Shown in pieces: positions 1 through 9,179 of a stretch of DNA of 64,000 bases. Position 1 is the stretch's first letter, and each line of letters starts with the position of its first letter. Source of the stretch: Enterobacter hormaechei ATCC 49162 (lineage in GTDB: Bacteria > Pseudomonadota > Gammaproteobacteria > Enterobacterales > Enterobacteriaceae); the NCBI RefSeq assembly GCF_001875655.1, contig NZ_MKEQ01000001.1, positions 2,728,001 through 2,792,000 on the forward strand. Reading direction: 5' to 3'. The position numbers were made by a program, and so were the translations under genes. The notes under the pieces were generated by a model. That model was not told where the DNA came from. It ran no database searches and was given only the letters and a program-made list of their open reading frames with translations.

Positions 1-97
1 ACAAAAAGCAGCGGACCCGCAGTATTTCAAAAAGATAACCGTTACCCTTTTTCGCCTTTTGCTTTTCTGGTGGTACAGACGAAAAAATGGTCTAAAA

Positions 98-113
98 CGT
101 GATCAATTTAACA
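98..113 (-). promoter_or_regulatory. CRP-binding site of the divergent cyaA promoter
   Basis: Read on the minus strand the site is TGTTAAATTGATCACG, a good match to the CRP pattern TGTGA-N6-TCACA with a strong right half. From memory it corresponds to the CRP operator of the main cyaA promoter in E. coli, where cAMP-CRP represses adenylate cyclase. The cyaA gene itself would lie left of the window on the minus strand, which is inferred from hemC and not seen. Confidence 0.7.
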
Positions 114-122
114 CCTTGCCGG

Positions 123-150
123 TTGACCGTAAAGAAAGATGCGCTACATA
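123..150 (+). promoter_or_regulatory. Probable sigma-70 promoter of the hem operon
   Basis: TTGACC at 123-128 and TACATA at 145-150 are separated by 16 bp and point towards hemC, about 155 bp upstream of its start. The rest of the 1-306 gap holds no credible coding sequence. A second hemC promoter nearer the gene is possible but I cannot single one out. Confidence 0.55.
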
Positions 151-306
151 CAAGTGTAGCACCGTTCTGTACATGTAAATTCCTGAATACGGCGATGGCT
201 GACGAGTACGCCGCCCTGTCCCTCTCACGCTTCATCAACCGTAAAACTGCCATCCGAGTGTCAACAATGTTAGGATGGTTAGCGATTGATAATGACGGTA
301 ACAAGC

Positions 307-1248
307 ATGTTAGACAATGTTTTGAGAATTGCCACACGCCAAAGTCCTCTTGCGCTCTGGCAGGCACATTATGTTAAGCAGCGCCTGGAAGCCTGCCACA
401 CCGGATTGCGCGTTGAGCTGGTGCCAATGGTCACGCGTGGCGATGTCATTCTTGATACGCCGCTGGCCAAAGTGGGCGGAAAGGGTCTGTTTGTCAAAGA
501 GCTGGAACTGGCATTGCTTGAGAACCGCGCCGATATCGCCGTGCATTCGATGAAGGATGTGCCCGTTGAGTTCCCGGAAGGGCTGGGGCTGGTGACCATC
601 TGCGAGCGCGAGGATCCGCGCGATGCGTTTGTCTCTAATCGCTATGACTCGCTCGATGCGTTGCCAGCAGGCAGCGTGGTTGGCACGTCCAGTTTACGCC
701 GCCAGTGTCAGCTGGCTGAACGTCGCCCGGATCTGGTGATTCGTTCGCTGCGCGGGAACGTCGGTACACGCCTTGGCAAGCTGGATAACGGCGATTACGA
801 TGCCATTATTCTTGCGGTTGCGGGCCTGAAACGCCTGGGACTGGAAGAGCGCATCCGCGTGGCGTTGCCGCCGGAGCTGTCGCTGCCCGCCGTCGGTCAG
901 GGTGCCGTTGGCATTGAGTGTCGTCTGGATGATGCGCGCACTCAGGCACTGCTGGCACCGCTGAATCATGACGATACCGCCGTTCGCGTAAAAGCCGAGC
1001 GTGCGATGAATACTCGCCTCGAAGGAGGCTGTCAGGTGCCAATTGGCAGCTATGCTGAATTAACTGGCGATGAGCTGTGGCTGCGTGCGCTGGTTGGCGC
1101 GCCGGACGGCTCGCAGATGGTGCGCGGTGAACGTCGCGGCAAGCCGCAAGATGCCGAGGCGCTTGGCGTATCGCTGGCGGAAGAGCTGCTGAATAACGGC
1201 GCGCGTGAAATTCTGGCCGAGGTCTATAACGGAGAGCCCCCTGCATGA
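307..1248 (+). CDS. hemC: Porphobilinogen deaminase (hydroxymethylbilane synthase)
   Basis: Joins four porphobilinogen molecules into hydroxymethylbilane in the cytosolic haem pathway. The 313-residue length equals that of E. coli HemC. The catalytic Asp84 is visible in SMKDVP, and the cysteine that carries the dipyrromethane cofactor lies in [11 protein letters not shown] near residue 242. I chose the ATG at 307 (protein begins [12 protein letters not shown]) rather than the longer in-frame start at 286, because the seven extra residues have no family counterpart. It is the first gene of hemCDXY and its stop overlaps the hemD start by 4 bp, suggesting coupled translation. No unusual residues were seen. 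Confidence 0.97.
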   Translation: MLDNVLRIATRQSPLALWQAHYVKQRLEACHTGLRVELVPMVTRGDVILDTPLAKVGGKGLFVKELELALLENRADIAVHSMKDVPVEFPEGLGLVTICEREDPRDAFVSNRYDSLDALPAGSVVGTSSLRRQCQLAERRPDLVIRSLRGNVGTRLGKLDNGDYDAIILAVAGLKRLGLEERIRVALPPELSLPAVGQGAVGIECRLDDARTQALLAPLNHDDTAVRVKAERAMNTRLEGGCQVPIGSYAELTGDELWLRALVGAPDGSQMVRGERRGKPQDAEALGVSLAEELLNNGAREILAEVYNGEPPA

Positions 1249-1985
1249 GCATACTTGTCACCCGCCCTTCTCCCGCAGGAGAGCAGTTAGTGAGCAGTCT
1301 GCGCGCACTGGGGCAGGTGGCCTGGAGTTTTCCACTGATTGAATTCTCCCCCGGTCGCGAGCTGCCTACGCTCGCTGACCAGATGCGTCTCTTGCAGGAA
1401 GGCGATCTGCTCTTTGCGCTGTCGCAGCATGCCGTGGAGTTTGCCCATGCGCAGCTGCAACAACAGGGCGTTACCTGGCCTCACGCCCCCCGCTATTTCG
1501 CCATCGGGCGCACCACGGCGCTGGCCTTACATACCGCGAGCGGAATCGATGTTCGTTACCCGTTAGATCGGGAAATCAGCGAAGTCTTGCTACAATTACC
1601 TGAATTACAAACTATTGCCGGAAAGCGTGCGCTCATTTTGCGCGGCAACGGTGGCCGTGAATTGCTGGGCGAAACGCTGCGGGAACGCGGCGCTGACGTG
1701 ACGTTTGTGGAGTGTTATCAGCGCTGTGCGAAACACTACGATGGTGCGGAAGAGGCCATGCGCTGGCACGCGCGCGGCATTAATACGCTGGTGGTCACCA
1801 GCGGTGAAATGTTACAACAGCTTTGGTCGCTGATACCGCTCTGGTATCGCGAAAACTGGTTACTCCGCTGTCGGCTGCTGGTCGTCAGCGAGCGTCTGGC
1901 GAACCACGCCCGGGAACTGGGCTGGCAGGATATTCGGATCGCTGATAACGCCGACAACGATGCGCTGCTGCGCGCATTACAATAA
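1245..1985 (+). CDS. hemD: Uroporphyrinogen-III synthase
   Basis: Closes hydroxymethylbilane with inversion of ring D to give uroporphyrinogen III, the branch point to haem, sirohaem and cobalamin. The protein has 246 residues, the usual length, and opens with [15 protein letters not shown], the typical HemD start. The family is poorly conserved and lacks a sharp catalytic motif, so the call rests on overall resemblance and on position: an ATGA overlap with hemC and 20 bp before hemX. It is cytosolic and presumably cotranscribed with hemC. Confidence 0.96.
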   Translation: MSILVTRPSPAGEQLVSSLRALGQVAWSFPLIEFSPGRELPTLADQMRLLQEGDLLFALSQHAVEFAHAQLQQQGVTWPHAPRYFAIGRTTALALHTASGIDVRYPLDREISEVLLQLPELQTIAGKRALILRGNGGRELLGETLRERGADVTFVECYQRCAKHYDGAEEAMRWHARGINTLVVTSGEMLQQLWSLIPLWYRENWLLRCRLLVVSERLANHARELGWQDIRIADNADNDALLRALQ

Positions 1986-2005
1986 CTCTCAAATGGGAAG
2001 CCATA

Positions 2006-3199
2006 ATGACGGAACACGAAAAATCCTCCGCCGTGGTTGAAGAGACCAGGGAGACTGTGGACACCACGTCACAGCCAGAGACGACAGACACAACCGTTGA
2101 GAAGAAAAACGGCAGCAACAAAACCAGCCTCACGCTGAGCGTGATTGCCATCGCGATTGCGCTGGCCGCAGGCGTGGGTCTCTACGGACTGGTGAAGAAA
2201 CAAGGCACCAACCAGACGGCCACCAGCGACGCGCTGGTTAACCAAATCACTGCCCTTCAGAAAGCGCAGGAGACGCAAAAAGCGGAGCTGGAAGGCGTGA
2301 TTAAACAGCAGGCCGCCGCTCTCGCCGACGCGAACAGCAAACGTGAAGAGTTGACCAAACAGCTGAGCGAAGTGCAGGAGAAAGTCGCCACGATTTCGGG
2401 GACCGATGCCAAAACCTGGCTGCTCTCACAGGCCGATTTTCTGGTGAAACTGGCCGGGCGCAAGCTCTGGAGCGACCAGGATGTCACCACCGCGGCCGCG
2501 CTGCTGAAAAGTGCCGACGCAAGCCTGGCGGACATGAACGATCCGAGCCTGATCAATGCTCGTCGCGCTATTACGGAAGATATCGCCAGCCTGTCTGCGG
2601 TTTCTCAGGTCGATTACGACGGTATCATCCTTAAGGTGAATCAGCTCTCCAACCAGATTGATAACCTTCAGCTGGCCGATAACAACGACGATGACTCCCC
2701 GATGGATTCCGACGGCACCGAGTTGTCCAGCTCCCTGAGTGAATGGCGTATCAACCTGCAAAAGAGCTGGCAGAACTTTATGGACAGCTTTATTACCATC
2801 CGCCGCCGCGATGAAACTGCCGTGCCGCTGCTGGCGCCGAACCAGGACGTCTATCTGCGCGAAAACATTCGCTCCCGCCTGCTGGTGGCTGCCCAGGCCG
2901 TACCGCGTCACCAGGAAGAGACCTACAAACAGGCGCTGGATAACGTTTCAACCTGGGTACGTGCTTACTACGATACCAATGACGCAACCACGACCGCGTT
3001 CCTTGAAGATATCGACAAGCTGAGCCAGCAAAACATCACCATGAACGTGCCGGACAAGCTGGAAAGCCAGCCGATTCTGGAGAAAATCATGCAGACGCGC
3101 GTGCGTAACCTGCTGGCCCAGCCGGGCGTTCCGGCAGAGCGTCCGGCTGAAGCACCTGCCGCCGCGCCAGCGCCTGAAAGCGCGCCGCAAGGAGAGTAA
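2006..3199 (+). CDS. hemX: HemX, membrane-anchored protein of the hem operon
   Basis: A 397-residue inner-membrane protein whose biochemical role is not firmly established, although older work called it a uroporphyrinogen-III methyltransferase. The N-terminal 35 residues are acidic and Thr/Glu-rich. One membrane segment follows at about residues 41-62 ([20 protein letters not shown]), then a Gln/Glu/Lys-rich coiled coil to about residue 125 and a large periplasmic domain. The C-terminus is low complexity, rich in Pro, Ala and Glu, and looks disordered. The TAA stop shares a base with the hemY ATG, so the two are translationally linked. Confidence 0.93.
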   Translation: MTEHEKSSAVVEETRETVDTTSQPETTDTTVEKKNGSNKTSLTLSVIAIAIALAAGVGLYGLVKKQGTNQTATSDALVNQITALQKAQETQKAELEGVIKQQAAALADANSKREELTKQLSEVQEKVATISGTDAKTWLLSQADFLVKLAGRKLWSDQDVTTAAALLKSADASLADMNDPSLINARRAITEDIASLSAVSQVDYDGIILKVNQLSNQIDNLQLADNNDDDSPMDSDGTELSSSLSEWRINLQKSWQNFMDSFITIRRRDETAVPLLAPNQDVYLRENIRSRLLVAAQAVPRHQEETYKQALDNVSTWVRAYYDTNDATTTAFLEDIDKLSQQNITMNVPDKLESQPILEKIMQTRVRNLLAQPGVPAERPAEAPAAAPAPESAPQGE

Positions 3200-4401
3200 T
3201 GATGCTAAAAGTCTTCTTACTCTTCATCCTGCTGATCGCCGGGATTGTGCTGGGGCCGATGCTTGCGGGTCACCAGGGTTACGTATTGATCCAGACCGAT
3301 AACTACAACATCGAAACCAGCGTGACAGGGCTGGTGATTATCCTGATCCTGGGTGTGGTCGTCCTGCTGGCCGTGGAGTGGCTCCTGCGTCGTATTTTCC
3401 GCACCGGCGTACATACGCGCGGCTGGTTCGTTGGTCGTAAGCGCCGTCGCGCCCGTAAGCAGACCGAGCAGGCGCTGCTGAAGCTGGCGGAAGGCGACTA
3501 TCAGCAGGTTGAAAAGCTGATGTCGAAAAATGCCGACCATGCAGAACAGCCGGTTGTTAACTACCTGCTGGCCGCTGAGGCGGCGCAACAGCGAGGCGAT
3601 GAGGCCCGCGCCAATCAGCATCTTGAACGCGCGTCTGAGCTTTCTACTAAAGATCCGATTCCGGTTGAGATCACCCGCGTTCGTCTGCAACTGGCGCGGA
3701 ATGAAAACCATGCGGCACGTCACGGCGTTGACCGTCTGCTGGAAATTACCCCTCGTCATCCGGAAGTGCTGCGCCTTGCTGAACAGGCATACATCCGCAC
3801 CGGAGCATGGGGATCGCTGCTGGACATTATCCCTTCCATGGCGAAAGCCGACGTGGGCGATGATGAACACCGTGATGAACTTCAGCGTCTGGCGTGGATT
3901 GGCCTGATGGATCAGGCGCGTGCCGATCTCGGCAGCGACGGCCTGAAAACCTGGTGGAAAAACCAGAGCCGCAAAACGCGCCAGCAGGTCCCTCTCCAGG
4001 TGGCGATGGCAGAACATCTGATTGAGTGTGACGACCATGACACCGCGCAGGAGATCCTCCTCGACGGTCTCAAGCGACAGTATGATGACCGCCTGGTGAT
4101 GGTCATCCCGCGTCTGAAAACCAACAATCCGGAACAAATTGAAAAAGCACTGCGCCAGCAGATCAAAACCGTGGGCGATCGTCCACTGCTGTGGAGTACG
4201 CTGGGCCAGTCTCTGATGAAACACGGCGAGTGGCAGGAGGCGAGTCTCGCCTTCCGCGCCGCGCTGAAGCAACGCCCGGACGCATTTGATTACGCCTGGC
4301 TTGCTGATTCGCTGGACAAGCAGCACAAGCCGGAAGAGGCCGCAGCCATGCGCCGGGATGGGCTGTTATTGACGTTGCAAAATAACGGAACGCAGCAGTA
4401 A
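3199..4401 (+). CDS. hemY: HemY, TPR-containing membrane protein of the hem operon
   Basis: A 400-residue inner-membrane protein linked to late haem synthesis in enterobacteria; it is not the Bacillus protoporphyrinogen oxidase of the same name. Two hydrophobic segments occupy about residues 4-24 and 42-62. A basic linker (GRKRRRARKQTEQ) follows, then a long helical region with tetratricopeptide-like repeats, for example LLKLAEGDYQQVEKLM and SLAFRAALKQRPDAF. The start codon overlaps the hemX stop (TAATG), and a Rho-independent terminator follows directly, ending the hemCDXY operon. Confidence 0.95.
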   Translation: MMLKVFLLFILLIAGIVLGPMLAGHQGYVLIQTDNYNIETSVTGLVIILILGVVVLLAVEWLLRRIFRTGVHTRGWFVGRKRRRARKQTEQALLKLAEGDYQQVEKLMSKNADHAEQPVVNYLLAAEAAQQRGDEARANQHLERASELSTKDPIPVEITRVRLQLARNENHAARHGVDRLLEITPRHPEVLRLAEQAYIRTGAWGSLLDIIPSMAKADVGDDEHRDELQRLAWIGLMDQARADLGSDGLKTWWKNQSRKTRQQVPLQVAMAEHLIECDDHDTAQEILLDGLKRQYDDRLVMVIPRLKTNNPEQIEKALRQQIKTVGDRPLLWSTLGQSLMKHGEWQEASLAFRAALKQRPDAFDYAWLADSLDKQHKPEEAAAMRRDGLLLTLQNNGTQQ

Positions 4402-4406
4402 TTAAC

Positions 4407-4433
4407 AGGAGGCCAGATGGCCTCCTTTTTTAC
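4407..4433 (+). terminator. Rho-independent terminator of hemCDXY
   Basis: The hairpin GGAGGCC-AGAT-GGCCTCC is followed by TTTTTTAC, 6 bp after the hemY stop. It separates the hem operon from the convergent glmZ gene. Confidence 0.9.
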
Positions 4434-4439
4434 GCCCAT

Positions 4440-4641
4440 AAAAAAACGCCTGCTATAAAAGCAGGCGTTAAAACAGGTCTGTAAGACAACATATTTGGTG
4501 CTTCACTCAACGTTGTGTCCATGGTGTCTGATGAGGCCGAAGCGACATCTGTCAGTGGACGATAAGCACCGTAAACGGCTCTGCGTCATTCCTGAGTTTA
4601 TGAGGCCTAAGGCGAACATAAGAGATGGAATGAGCATCTAC
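4440..4641 (-). ncRNA. glmZ: Small regulatory RNA GlmZ
   Basis: A trans-acting Hfq-binding sRNA of about 200 nt that base-pairs with the glmS mRNA and raises GlcN-6-P synthase; it is itself inactivated by RapZ-guided RNase E cleavage. Read on the minus strand, the 5' end GTAGATGCTCATTCC, the internal GTTGAGTGAAGCACC and the final hairpin AACGCCTGC-N7-GCAGGCGTT plus seven T match the GlmZ sequence I remember from E. coli. The position beside hemY is also the GlmZ position in E. coli. The terminator points left, where no minus-strand protein gene exists to need it. The aslA and aslB genes that flank it in E. coli are absent. Confidence 0.93.
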
Positions 4642-4645
4642 ACAT

Positions 4646-4668
4646 ATATTATTGCACGTAATGTGCCA
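4646..4668 (-). promoter_or_regulatory. Overlapping sigma-54 and sigma-70 promoter of glmZ
   Basis: On the minus strand TGGCACATTACGTGCA (4668-4653) fits the sigma-54 pattern TGGCAC-N5-TTGCA with the GG and GC elements 10 bp apart; only the T before TGCA is replaced by G. Counting 12 bases from the GC puts the start at about 4642, the expected first base of GlmZ. A sigma-70 -10 box TAATAT (4651-4646) overlaps it and would give nearly the same start, but the -35 is poor. Overlapping promoters of this type are known for glmY and, in some enterobacteria, for glmZ. Confidence 0.75.
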
Positions 4669-4774
4669 GGTTTACACGCAGAACTTTTACATCGCGCAAC
4701 ATTTTAAGATAAAAGGAAATTATGCTGTTAAGAGCCGTCTTACGCCATACAACATCGCGCTGAAGGCGGTGATC

Positions 4775-4792
4775 TGTCGTCACCAGGAGACA
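4775..4792 (-). promoter_or_regulatory. GlrR (QseF) activator site, proximal
   Basis: TGTC-N10-GACA, a perfect match to the known palindromic site of the sigma-54 activator GlrR. It lies about 135-150 bp upstream of the glmZ start, the distance expected of an enhancer that works by DNA looping. Confidence 0.7.
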
Positions 4793-4837
4793 GGTTAAGC
4801 GATAAAATAATAAATCATTTAATATTATGGACTTATA

Positions 4838-4855
4838 TGTCGCTGAATCGCGACA
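4838..4855 (-). promoter_or_regulatory. GlrR (QseF) activator site, middle
   Basis: A second perfect TGTC-N10-GACA palindrome, 63 bp (about six helical turns) from the proximal one, so both would face the same side of the DNA. An A/T-rich stretch (4804-4830) lies between them and could bend. Confidence 0.7.
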
Positions 4856-4869
4856 AGGATGTAGAGTGT

Positions 4870-4887
4870 TGTCGGGGAAGGGCTACA
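4870..4887 (-). promoter_or_regulatory. Degenerate third GlrR-type site
   Basis: TGTC-N10-TACA, one base off the pattern, 32 bp (about three turns) beyond the middle site. The three-site arrangement recalls the glmY upstream region of E. coli. This site is weaker and might be chance. Confidence 0.45.
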
Positions 4888-4908
4888 GAATGAAAAAGCG
4901 CAGAAAAC

Positions 4909-4934
4909 AAAAAACCCCGCCGAAGCGGGGTTCA
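4909..4934 (-). terminator. Terminator of the argX-hisR-leuT-proM operon
   Basis: On the minus strand AACCCCGC-TTCG-GCGGGGTT with a T-run follows 5 bp after the proM 3' end. The UUCG tetraloop makes a very stable stem. Confidence 0.9.
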
Positions 4935-4938
4935 AAAT

Positions 4939-5015
4939 TGGTCGGCGAGAGAGGATTCGAACCTCCGACCCACTGGTCCCAAACCAGTTGCGCTACCAAG
5001 CTGCGCTACTCGCCG
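4939..5015 (-). tRNA. proM: tRNA-Pro(TGG)
   Basis: A 77-nt tRNA with encoded CCA. The acceptor strands CGGCGAG and CTCGCCG pair, the T-arm carries GGTTCGAATCC, and the anticodon loop contains TGG (CTGG-TTTGGGA-CCAG). It is the last gene of the four-tRNA operon and has the same position as E. coli proM. Confidence 0.97.
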
Positions 5016-5059
5016 ATGTACTGCTTTTTTGAATTTTTAGTTCAATTCATTAAAAGTCG

Positions 5060-5146
5060 TGGTGCGAGGGGGGGGACTTGAACCCCCACGTCCGTAAGAA
5101 CACTAACACCTGAAGCTAGCGCGTCTACCAATTCCGCCACCTTCGC
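5060..5146 (-). tRNA. leuT: tRNA-Leu(CAG)
   Basis: An 87-nt class II tRNA with a long variable arm, encoded CCA and anticodon CAG (GCT-TCAGGTG). The acceptor GCGAAGG pairs with CCCTCGC apart from one mismatch. It is the third gene of the tRNA operon. Confidence 0.97.
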
Positions 5147-5167
5147 AATTCACAACTCTTTCAATAA

Positions 5168-5244
5168 TGGGGTGGCTAATGGGATTCGAACCCACGACAA
5201 CTGGAATCACAATCCAGGGCTCTACCAACTGAGCTATAGCCACC
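5168..5244 (-). tRNA. hisR: tRNA-His(GTG)
   Basis: A 77-nt tRNA with encoded CCA and anticodon GTG (GGAT-TGTGATT-CC). It has the extra 5' G typical of tRNA-His, which HisRS needs for recognition. It is the second gene of the operon. Confidence 0.97.
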
Positions 5245-5310
5245 ACTGTATTCTTTCACGCGGTTCTGACTACTTCTCAGACCACCGCAGCTCTAGCGCC
5301 GGGACTAAAA

Positions 5311-5387
<77 letters not shown>

Positions 5388-5408
5388 TTAGCGCCGTTGC
5401 GGGGCTGG

Positions 5409-5437
5409 ATATTACGTACCTCCGCCCCCGCTGTCTA
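5409..5437 (-). promoter_or_regulatory. tRNA operon promoter
   Basis: TAGACA (5437-5432) and TAATAT (5414-5409) are 17 bp apart on the minus strand. They are followed by the GC-rich discriminator CCAGCCCCGC, which is typical of stable-RNA promoters under stringent (ppGpp) control. Confidence 0.85.
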
Positions 5438-5489
5438 GTGCTTTTTTGAAAAAAATGCGCGTTTGGTTATGGTTTGCACATTTTGCCGC

Positions 5490-6875
5490 TTATTCCTCCA
5501 CTTTATGGGCGGAGCCACGGCGACCCAGGCCAAAAAGTTTATAGGCAGCTGTCACGGCAGCCAGGAAGATCATCCCGACAAACAGCGACATGCGGGTATC
5601 TTCATTAAAGTACATTCCAATTAATACGCAAATCAGGAACGCCATCGTCAAATAGTTCGCATACGGGAACAGAATGGAGCGGAACGGATGGCTGGCGATC
5701 GCTTTTTTGTGCGCCTGCCGGAAACGCAGCTGGCTAATCAAAATCACAAACCACGGTACCATCCCCGGCAGCACGCTGGCGCTATAGACATAAACAAACA
5801 CGCGCTGCGGATTCGGGATGATGTAGTTCAGGCAAGAGCCGATCAGCAGAATGGCAATTGACACCGCCACGCCCGCCACCGGCACACCCACGCGGGAGAC
5901 TTTTCCCATCACTGCCGGTAACTGTCTGTTTTGCGCGAGGGCGTAAAGCATGCGTCCGCAGCTGTACATCCCGCTGTTACAGCCGGAGAGCGCTGCCGTC
6001 AGCACCACAAAGTTGATAATGGCGGCCGCCGCCGTGATGCCAATCTTCGCGAAGGTTAAGACAAACGGGCTGCCGGTGGTGCCGATCTCGTTCCATGGGA
6101 AAATGGTCACGATAACGAAGATAGCGCCCACATAGAAAATCAGGATACGCCACAGCACCTTGCCTACCGCGCTACGCAGCGTGACCTGCGGGTTTTTCGC
6201 CTCACCTGCGGTAATGCCGATCAGCTCAACGCCCTGATAGGAGGCGACAACAATACAGAGCGCCGTCAGGAAGCCTTTCCAGCCGCCAGCAAAGAAGCCG
6301 CCGTGCCCGGTCAGGTTGCCAAAACCAATCGCGTGCCCGCCGTTACCGAAACCAAAGAAGATGACACCCAGACCCACAACAATCATTACGATAATGGTGG
6401 TGACTTTGATCATCGCAAACCAGAACTCGATTTCACCGTAAAGTCGAACAGCGGCAAGGTTCGCCAGCGCCACCAGCCCTACGGCGATAAGCGCGGGTAT
6501 CCACTGGGCCATCTCCGGGAACCAGAACTGCACATAGACCCCGATGGCGGTAATCTCCGAAATTCCGACGGCCATCCACATAAACCAGTACGACCAGGCC
6601 GTGAGATAGCCAAAGAACGGGCTCATATAACGGTGGGCGTAGACGGCGAAAGAGCCTGTTACCGGCTCCAGAAACAGCATTTCGCCCATGGAGCGCATGA
6701 TGAAGAAGACGAACAGTCCGGCGATAATATACGCCAGCAGGACGGAAGGCCCCGCCCATTTCAGCGTGCTTGCCGAGCCCATAAACAGGCCAACGCCGAT
6801 AGTCCCGCCCAGCGCGATCAATTCAATATGTCGAGCTTCCAGCCCACGCTGAAGCTCCGGTTTTTTCTCTGCCAT
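5490..6875 (-). CDS. yifK: Amino-acid permease YifK (threonine/serine:proton symporter, ThrP)
   Basis: An inner-membrane transporter of the amino acid-polyamine-organocation family, reported in E. coli to take up threonine and serine. The 461 residues show the family hallmark near the N-terminus ([18 protein letters not shown], about residues 18-35), about 12 hydrophobic segments, and the GEAKNP loop between segments. The start ATG follows a GAGGAAT Shine-Dalgarno sequence. The gene lies 198 bp downstream of wecG on the same strand, as in E. coli, and probably has its own promoter; in E. coli, Lrp and the sRNA GcvB control it, which cannot be read here. Confidence 0.95.
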   Translation of the reverse strand: MAEKKPELQRGLEARHIELIALGGTIGVGLFMGSASTLKWAGPSVLLAYIIAGLFVFFIMRSMGEMLFLEPVTGSFAVYAHRYMSPFFGYLTAWSYWFMWMAVGISEITAIGVYVQFWFPEMAQWIPALIAVGLVALANLAAVRLYGEIEFWFAMIKVTTIIVMIVVGLGVIFFGFGNGGHAIGFGNLTGHGGFFAGGWKGFLTALCIVVASYQGVELIGITAGEAKNPQVTLRSAVGKVLWRILIFYVGAIFVIVTIFPWNEIGTTGSPFVLTFAKIGITAAAAIINFVVLTAALSGCNSGMYSCGRMLYALAQNRQLPAVMGKVSRVGVPVAGVAVSIAILLIGSCLNYIIPNPQRVFVYVYSASVLPGMVPWFVILISQLRFRQAHKKAIASHPFRSILFPYANYLTMAFLICVLIGMYFNEDTRMSLFVGMIFLAAVTAAYKLFGLGRRGSAHKVEE

Positions 6876-6981
6876 AATTCCTCGGTTGTGTTTGCTGTTT
6901 CCCGACTTGTTGCCGGGTATTATTTTTGAGGGGTACTGAAATACGGAGCGAATGGTTTCTTAAATTCTGGCAAATGGCAAA

Positions 6982-7008
6982 CAATGCATTAAAAAAATGA
7001 ATGCATTG
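6982..7008. repeat. Perfect inverted repeat in the wecG-yifK gap
   Basis: CAATGCATT (6982-6990) and AATGCATTG (7000-7008) are perfect complements separated by nine A/T-rich bases, about 110 bp upstream of yifK. The low GC and absence of a T-run after the stem argue against a terminator. A dimeric regulator site or an mRNA hairpin is possible, and I cannot assign it. Confidence 0.5.
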
Positions 7009-7073
7009 AACATAAAGTCAGCAGTTTTGCAGGGGGCGTTGCAGCGCGAACAGCAGATCGCGCTGCGTATTGA

Positions 7074-7814
7074 TTACAATTTCCCGGTGTAGTGCCAGGC
7101 GAGGTAGCGCAGCAGACGAATCTGTCGTTTGATTCGTGTCGGTTGAGAGAGCAGGCGGTACAGCCACTCCAGCCCCAGGTTTTGCCAGACCCTGGGCGCA
7201 CGCTTAACGTGGCCGGTAAAGACGTCGTAAGTGCCGCCAACGCCCATATAGAGCGCATCCGGGCTGACCCGGCGGCAGTCCCGCATCAGAATCTCCTGGC
7301 GCGGCGACCCCATGGCGACAGTGACAATTTTCGCGCCGCTGTCGCGCACGCGTTCATATAACCCCTGGCGATCTTCCGGCCTGAAATAGCCATCCTGACT
7401 GCCCACGATGTTAACATTCCACTGGCTACGCAGCTTTTGTTCGGTCTGCGCCAGCACCTCTGGCTTGCCGCCGATCAGAAATACCGGCGTGCCTTCAGCG
7501 CCTGCGCGTTCCATAAGCCGCTCCCAAAGGTCAGCCCCCGCCACGCGAGACACATTAGCGTCAGGAAACTTTTTACGAATTGAACGCACGACGCTAATAC
7601 CGTCTGCGTATTTAAACTCCGCGGCCTCAATCAGGCTTTTCACTTCCGCATTATCTTCAACCGCCAGCATCTTTTCTGCGTTGATGGCCACCAGCGTGCC
7701 CGATTTCATCTGCCCGTCCGCGAACAGAAAATCCAGCGCGTGTTGCATGTCACGCCAGCCAATAAGCTGTAGCCCACGCAGCGCATAACGCGGGGCTGAA
7801 GTTGTATCCGTCAT
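7074..7814 (-). CDS. wecG: UDP-ManNAcA transferase (lipid II synthesis of ECA)
   Basis: Transfers N-acetyl-D-mannosaminuronic acid from UDP-ManNAcA to GlcNAc-PP-undecaprenol, making ECA lipid II on the inner face of the cytoplasmic membrane. The 246 residues belong to the WecG/TagA/CpsF family (GT26); the conserved [17 protein letters not shown] block is visible at about residues 190-206, and a basic amphipathic C-terminus fits peripheral membrane binding. It is also called rffM. It is the last gene of the wec operon, 12 bp after wzyE. Confidence 0.95.
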   Translation of the reverse strand: MTDTTSAPRYALRGLQLIGWRDMQHALDFLFADGQMKSGTLVAINAEKMLAVEDNAEVKSLIEAAEFKYADGISVVRSIRKKFPDANVSRVAGADLWERLMERAGAEGTPVFLIGGKPEVLAQTEQKLRSQWNVNIVGSQDGYFRPEDRQGLYERVRDSGAKIVTVAMGSPRQEILMRDCRRVSPDALYMGVGGTYDVFTGHVKRAPRVWQNLGLEWLYRLLSQPTRIKRQIRLLRYLAWHYTGKL

Positions 7815-7826
7815 GATAATCCCTAC

Positions 7827-9179
7827 TCATACTTGCGACAGCGATGTGCTGCCCTGTGGCTCACGTCTGTGCACAAGCCCTGCACTGTCAAACAACCAGT
7901 ACAGCAGTTTTGCCAGCAGCAGACAGAGACCGAAAACGACCATAAAGAACACCACGCGTGAGACAAACGAATCCAGCCCCTCGCGTGCCAGAACGATCAT
8001 ATTGAAAATGGCACCAAAACAGAAACTGTGCAAAACAGCGGCTTTGTAGCGGTTGGTCTCTTCGTTACCCAGCGTGTACAGCCAGTCGAACCATTTTATG
8101 ATCAGCCCGACCGCGATCGCGCCAGGCAGGATAAACCACGTTCCGCCCATCACCACCAGCGAGCCAATCAGCGTTGGGGAAATCGCCAGACCCGAATGGT
8201 TGTTCAGCACTTCCCAGGTGAAGTAGTTCGCCGTGTTCAGGACGATGCCGGGACGATCAGGCCACAGCCACGTCGGTATAAAGACATAGAAATCGCGAAC
8301 AATCGGCGCCAGCCCCTGGAACTCGATCTTGTCGTAGTTTTGCAGCAGTAATGCCAGATTTTCCCACGGAGAGAAGGTATCGCGCGTCAGATACAGGAAG
8401 GTGTAAAACGCTTCGTCACCGGCCACGTTCAGCCCGTAGCGCTTCAGCGCCAGCCAGAACATCCCCACGATGCCAAAGACCCCTGCCGCCGCCAGCATCC
8501 ACAGTGAGATCCAGCCACGAATGATGCCGATAAACAGGAAAATCGCGAAGGCGATAATGATATTGGCGCGGGTCCCGCCGACGATCATGTAGGTCAGAAT
8601 GCCAAATGCGACGGTGCTGACCAGGAAGAACAGCCAGGCTTTGCTGTCCTGACGCAGGAAGAAGACCACCAGCATCGCCGGAATGAAGAAATAGAAGAAA
8701 CGTTTGAGCGCGACGCCGGAAACTTCGGCGGAGAAAATCTGGCTATAGGACTGCAACTTAAAGAGTAAAAAGCCGTTATGCATGAAGAAAATCGCCACGC
8801 TGACGAGGGCGATGGTCATCAGCATCACCCACGTCAGATGGGTTTCTACCCGGTTCATGGTAAACAGCGGACGGCGGGGTGCAGTGTCTTTCGCCGCGCG
8901 CAGGCGCGTTTTATAGGTGACGTAGTACACCGCGTAGAAGCAGGTCGCAGAGAGCAGCGCCTGCAACAAGATGTCCGGCGGAGCGACGCCAACATCAAAG
9001 CGGAACACGAGGATGCTGGTCAGCGGGAAGCCAAAGAAAAAGGTCAGCAAAAACAGCAGCGAGAAGAATACGTTGAAGTTAAAACGTACGCGCCGGAACT
9101 CAAACCAGGTGAGCGTGGCGATAAACAGCGTGCTCAGCAGCCAGACCACCAGCAAGCCGCTAAATTGCAACTGGCTCAT
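7827..9179 (-). CDS. wzyE: ECA polymerase WzyE
   Basis: An inner-membrane polymerase that joins flipped trisaccharide units of ECA into chains whose length WzzE sets. The 450 residues are very hydrophobic with about 11 membrane segments. I start at the ATG at 9179 ([15 protein letters not shown]), whose ATGA overlaps the wecF stop. The in-frame ORF extends 13 residues further, but those residues lie inside wecF and have no family counterpart. Confidence 0.93.
   Translation of the reverse strand: MSQLQFSGLLVVWLLSTLFIATLTWFEFRRVRFNFNVFFSLLFLLTFFFGFPLTSILVFRFDVGVAPPDILLQALLSATCFYAVYYVTYKTRLRAAKDTAPRRPLFTMNRVETHLTWVMLMTIALVSVAIFFMHNGFLLFKLQSYSQIFSAEVSGVALKRFFYFFIPAMLVVFFLRQDSKAWLFFLVSTVAFGILTYMIVGGTRANIIIAFAIFLFIGIIRGWISLWMLAAAGVFGIVGMFWLALKRYGLNVAGDEAFYTFLYLTRDTFSPWENLALLLQNYDKIEFQGLAPIVRDFYVFIPTWLWPDRPGIVLNTANYFTWEVLNNHSGLAISPTLIGSLVVMGGTWFILPGAIAVGLIIKWFDWLYTLGNEETNRYKAAVLHSFCFGAIFNMIVLAREGLDSFVSRVVFFMVVFGLCLLLAKLLYWLFDSAGLVHRREPQGSTSLSQV

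Noticed and set aside
1..306. Short open frames on both strands upstream of hemC
   Set aside because: The region is the divergent cyaA-hemC regulatory region with a CRP site; the frames have no ribosome-binding sites or family resemblance.
3217..4326. Long open frame on the minus strand across hemY (369 codons)
   Set aside because: It is fully antisense to a well-recognised gene, has no ribosome-binding context or family resemblance, and reflects the GC-rich codon pattern of hemY.
4495..4707. Plus-strand open frame of 70 codons between hemY and the tRNAs
   Set aside because: It is antisense to glmZ and its promoter; the conserved sRNA explains the sequence.
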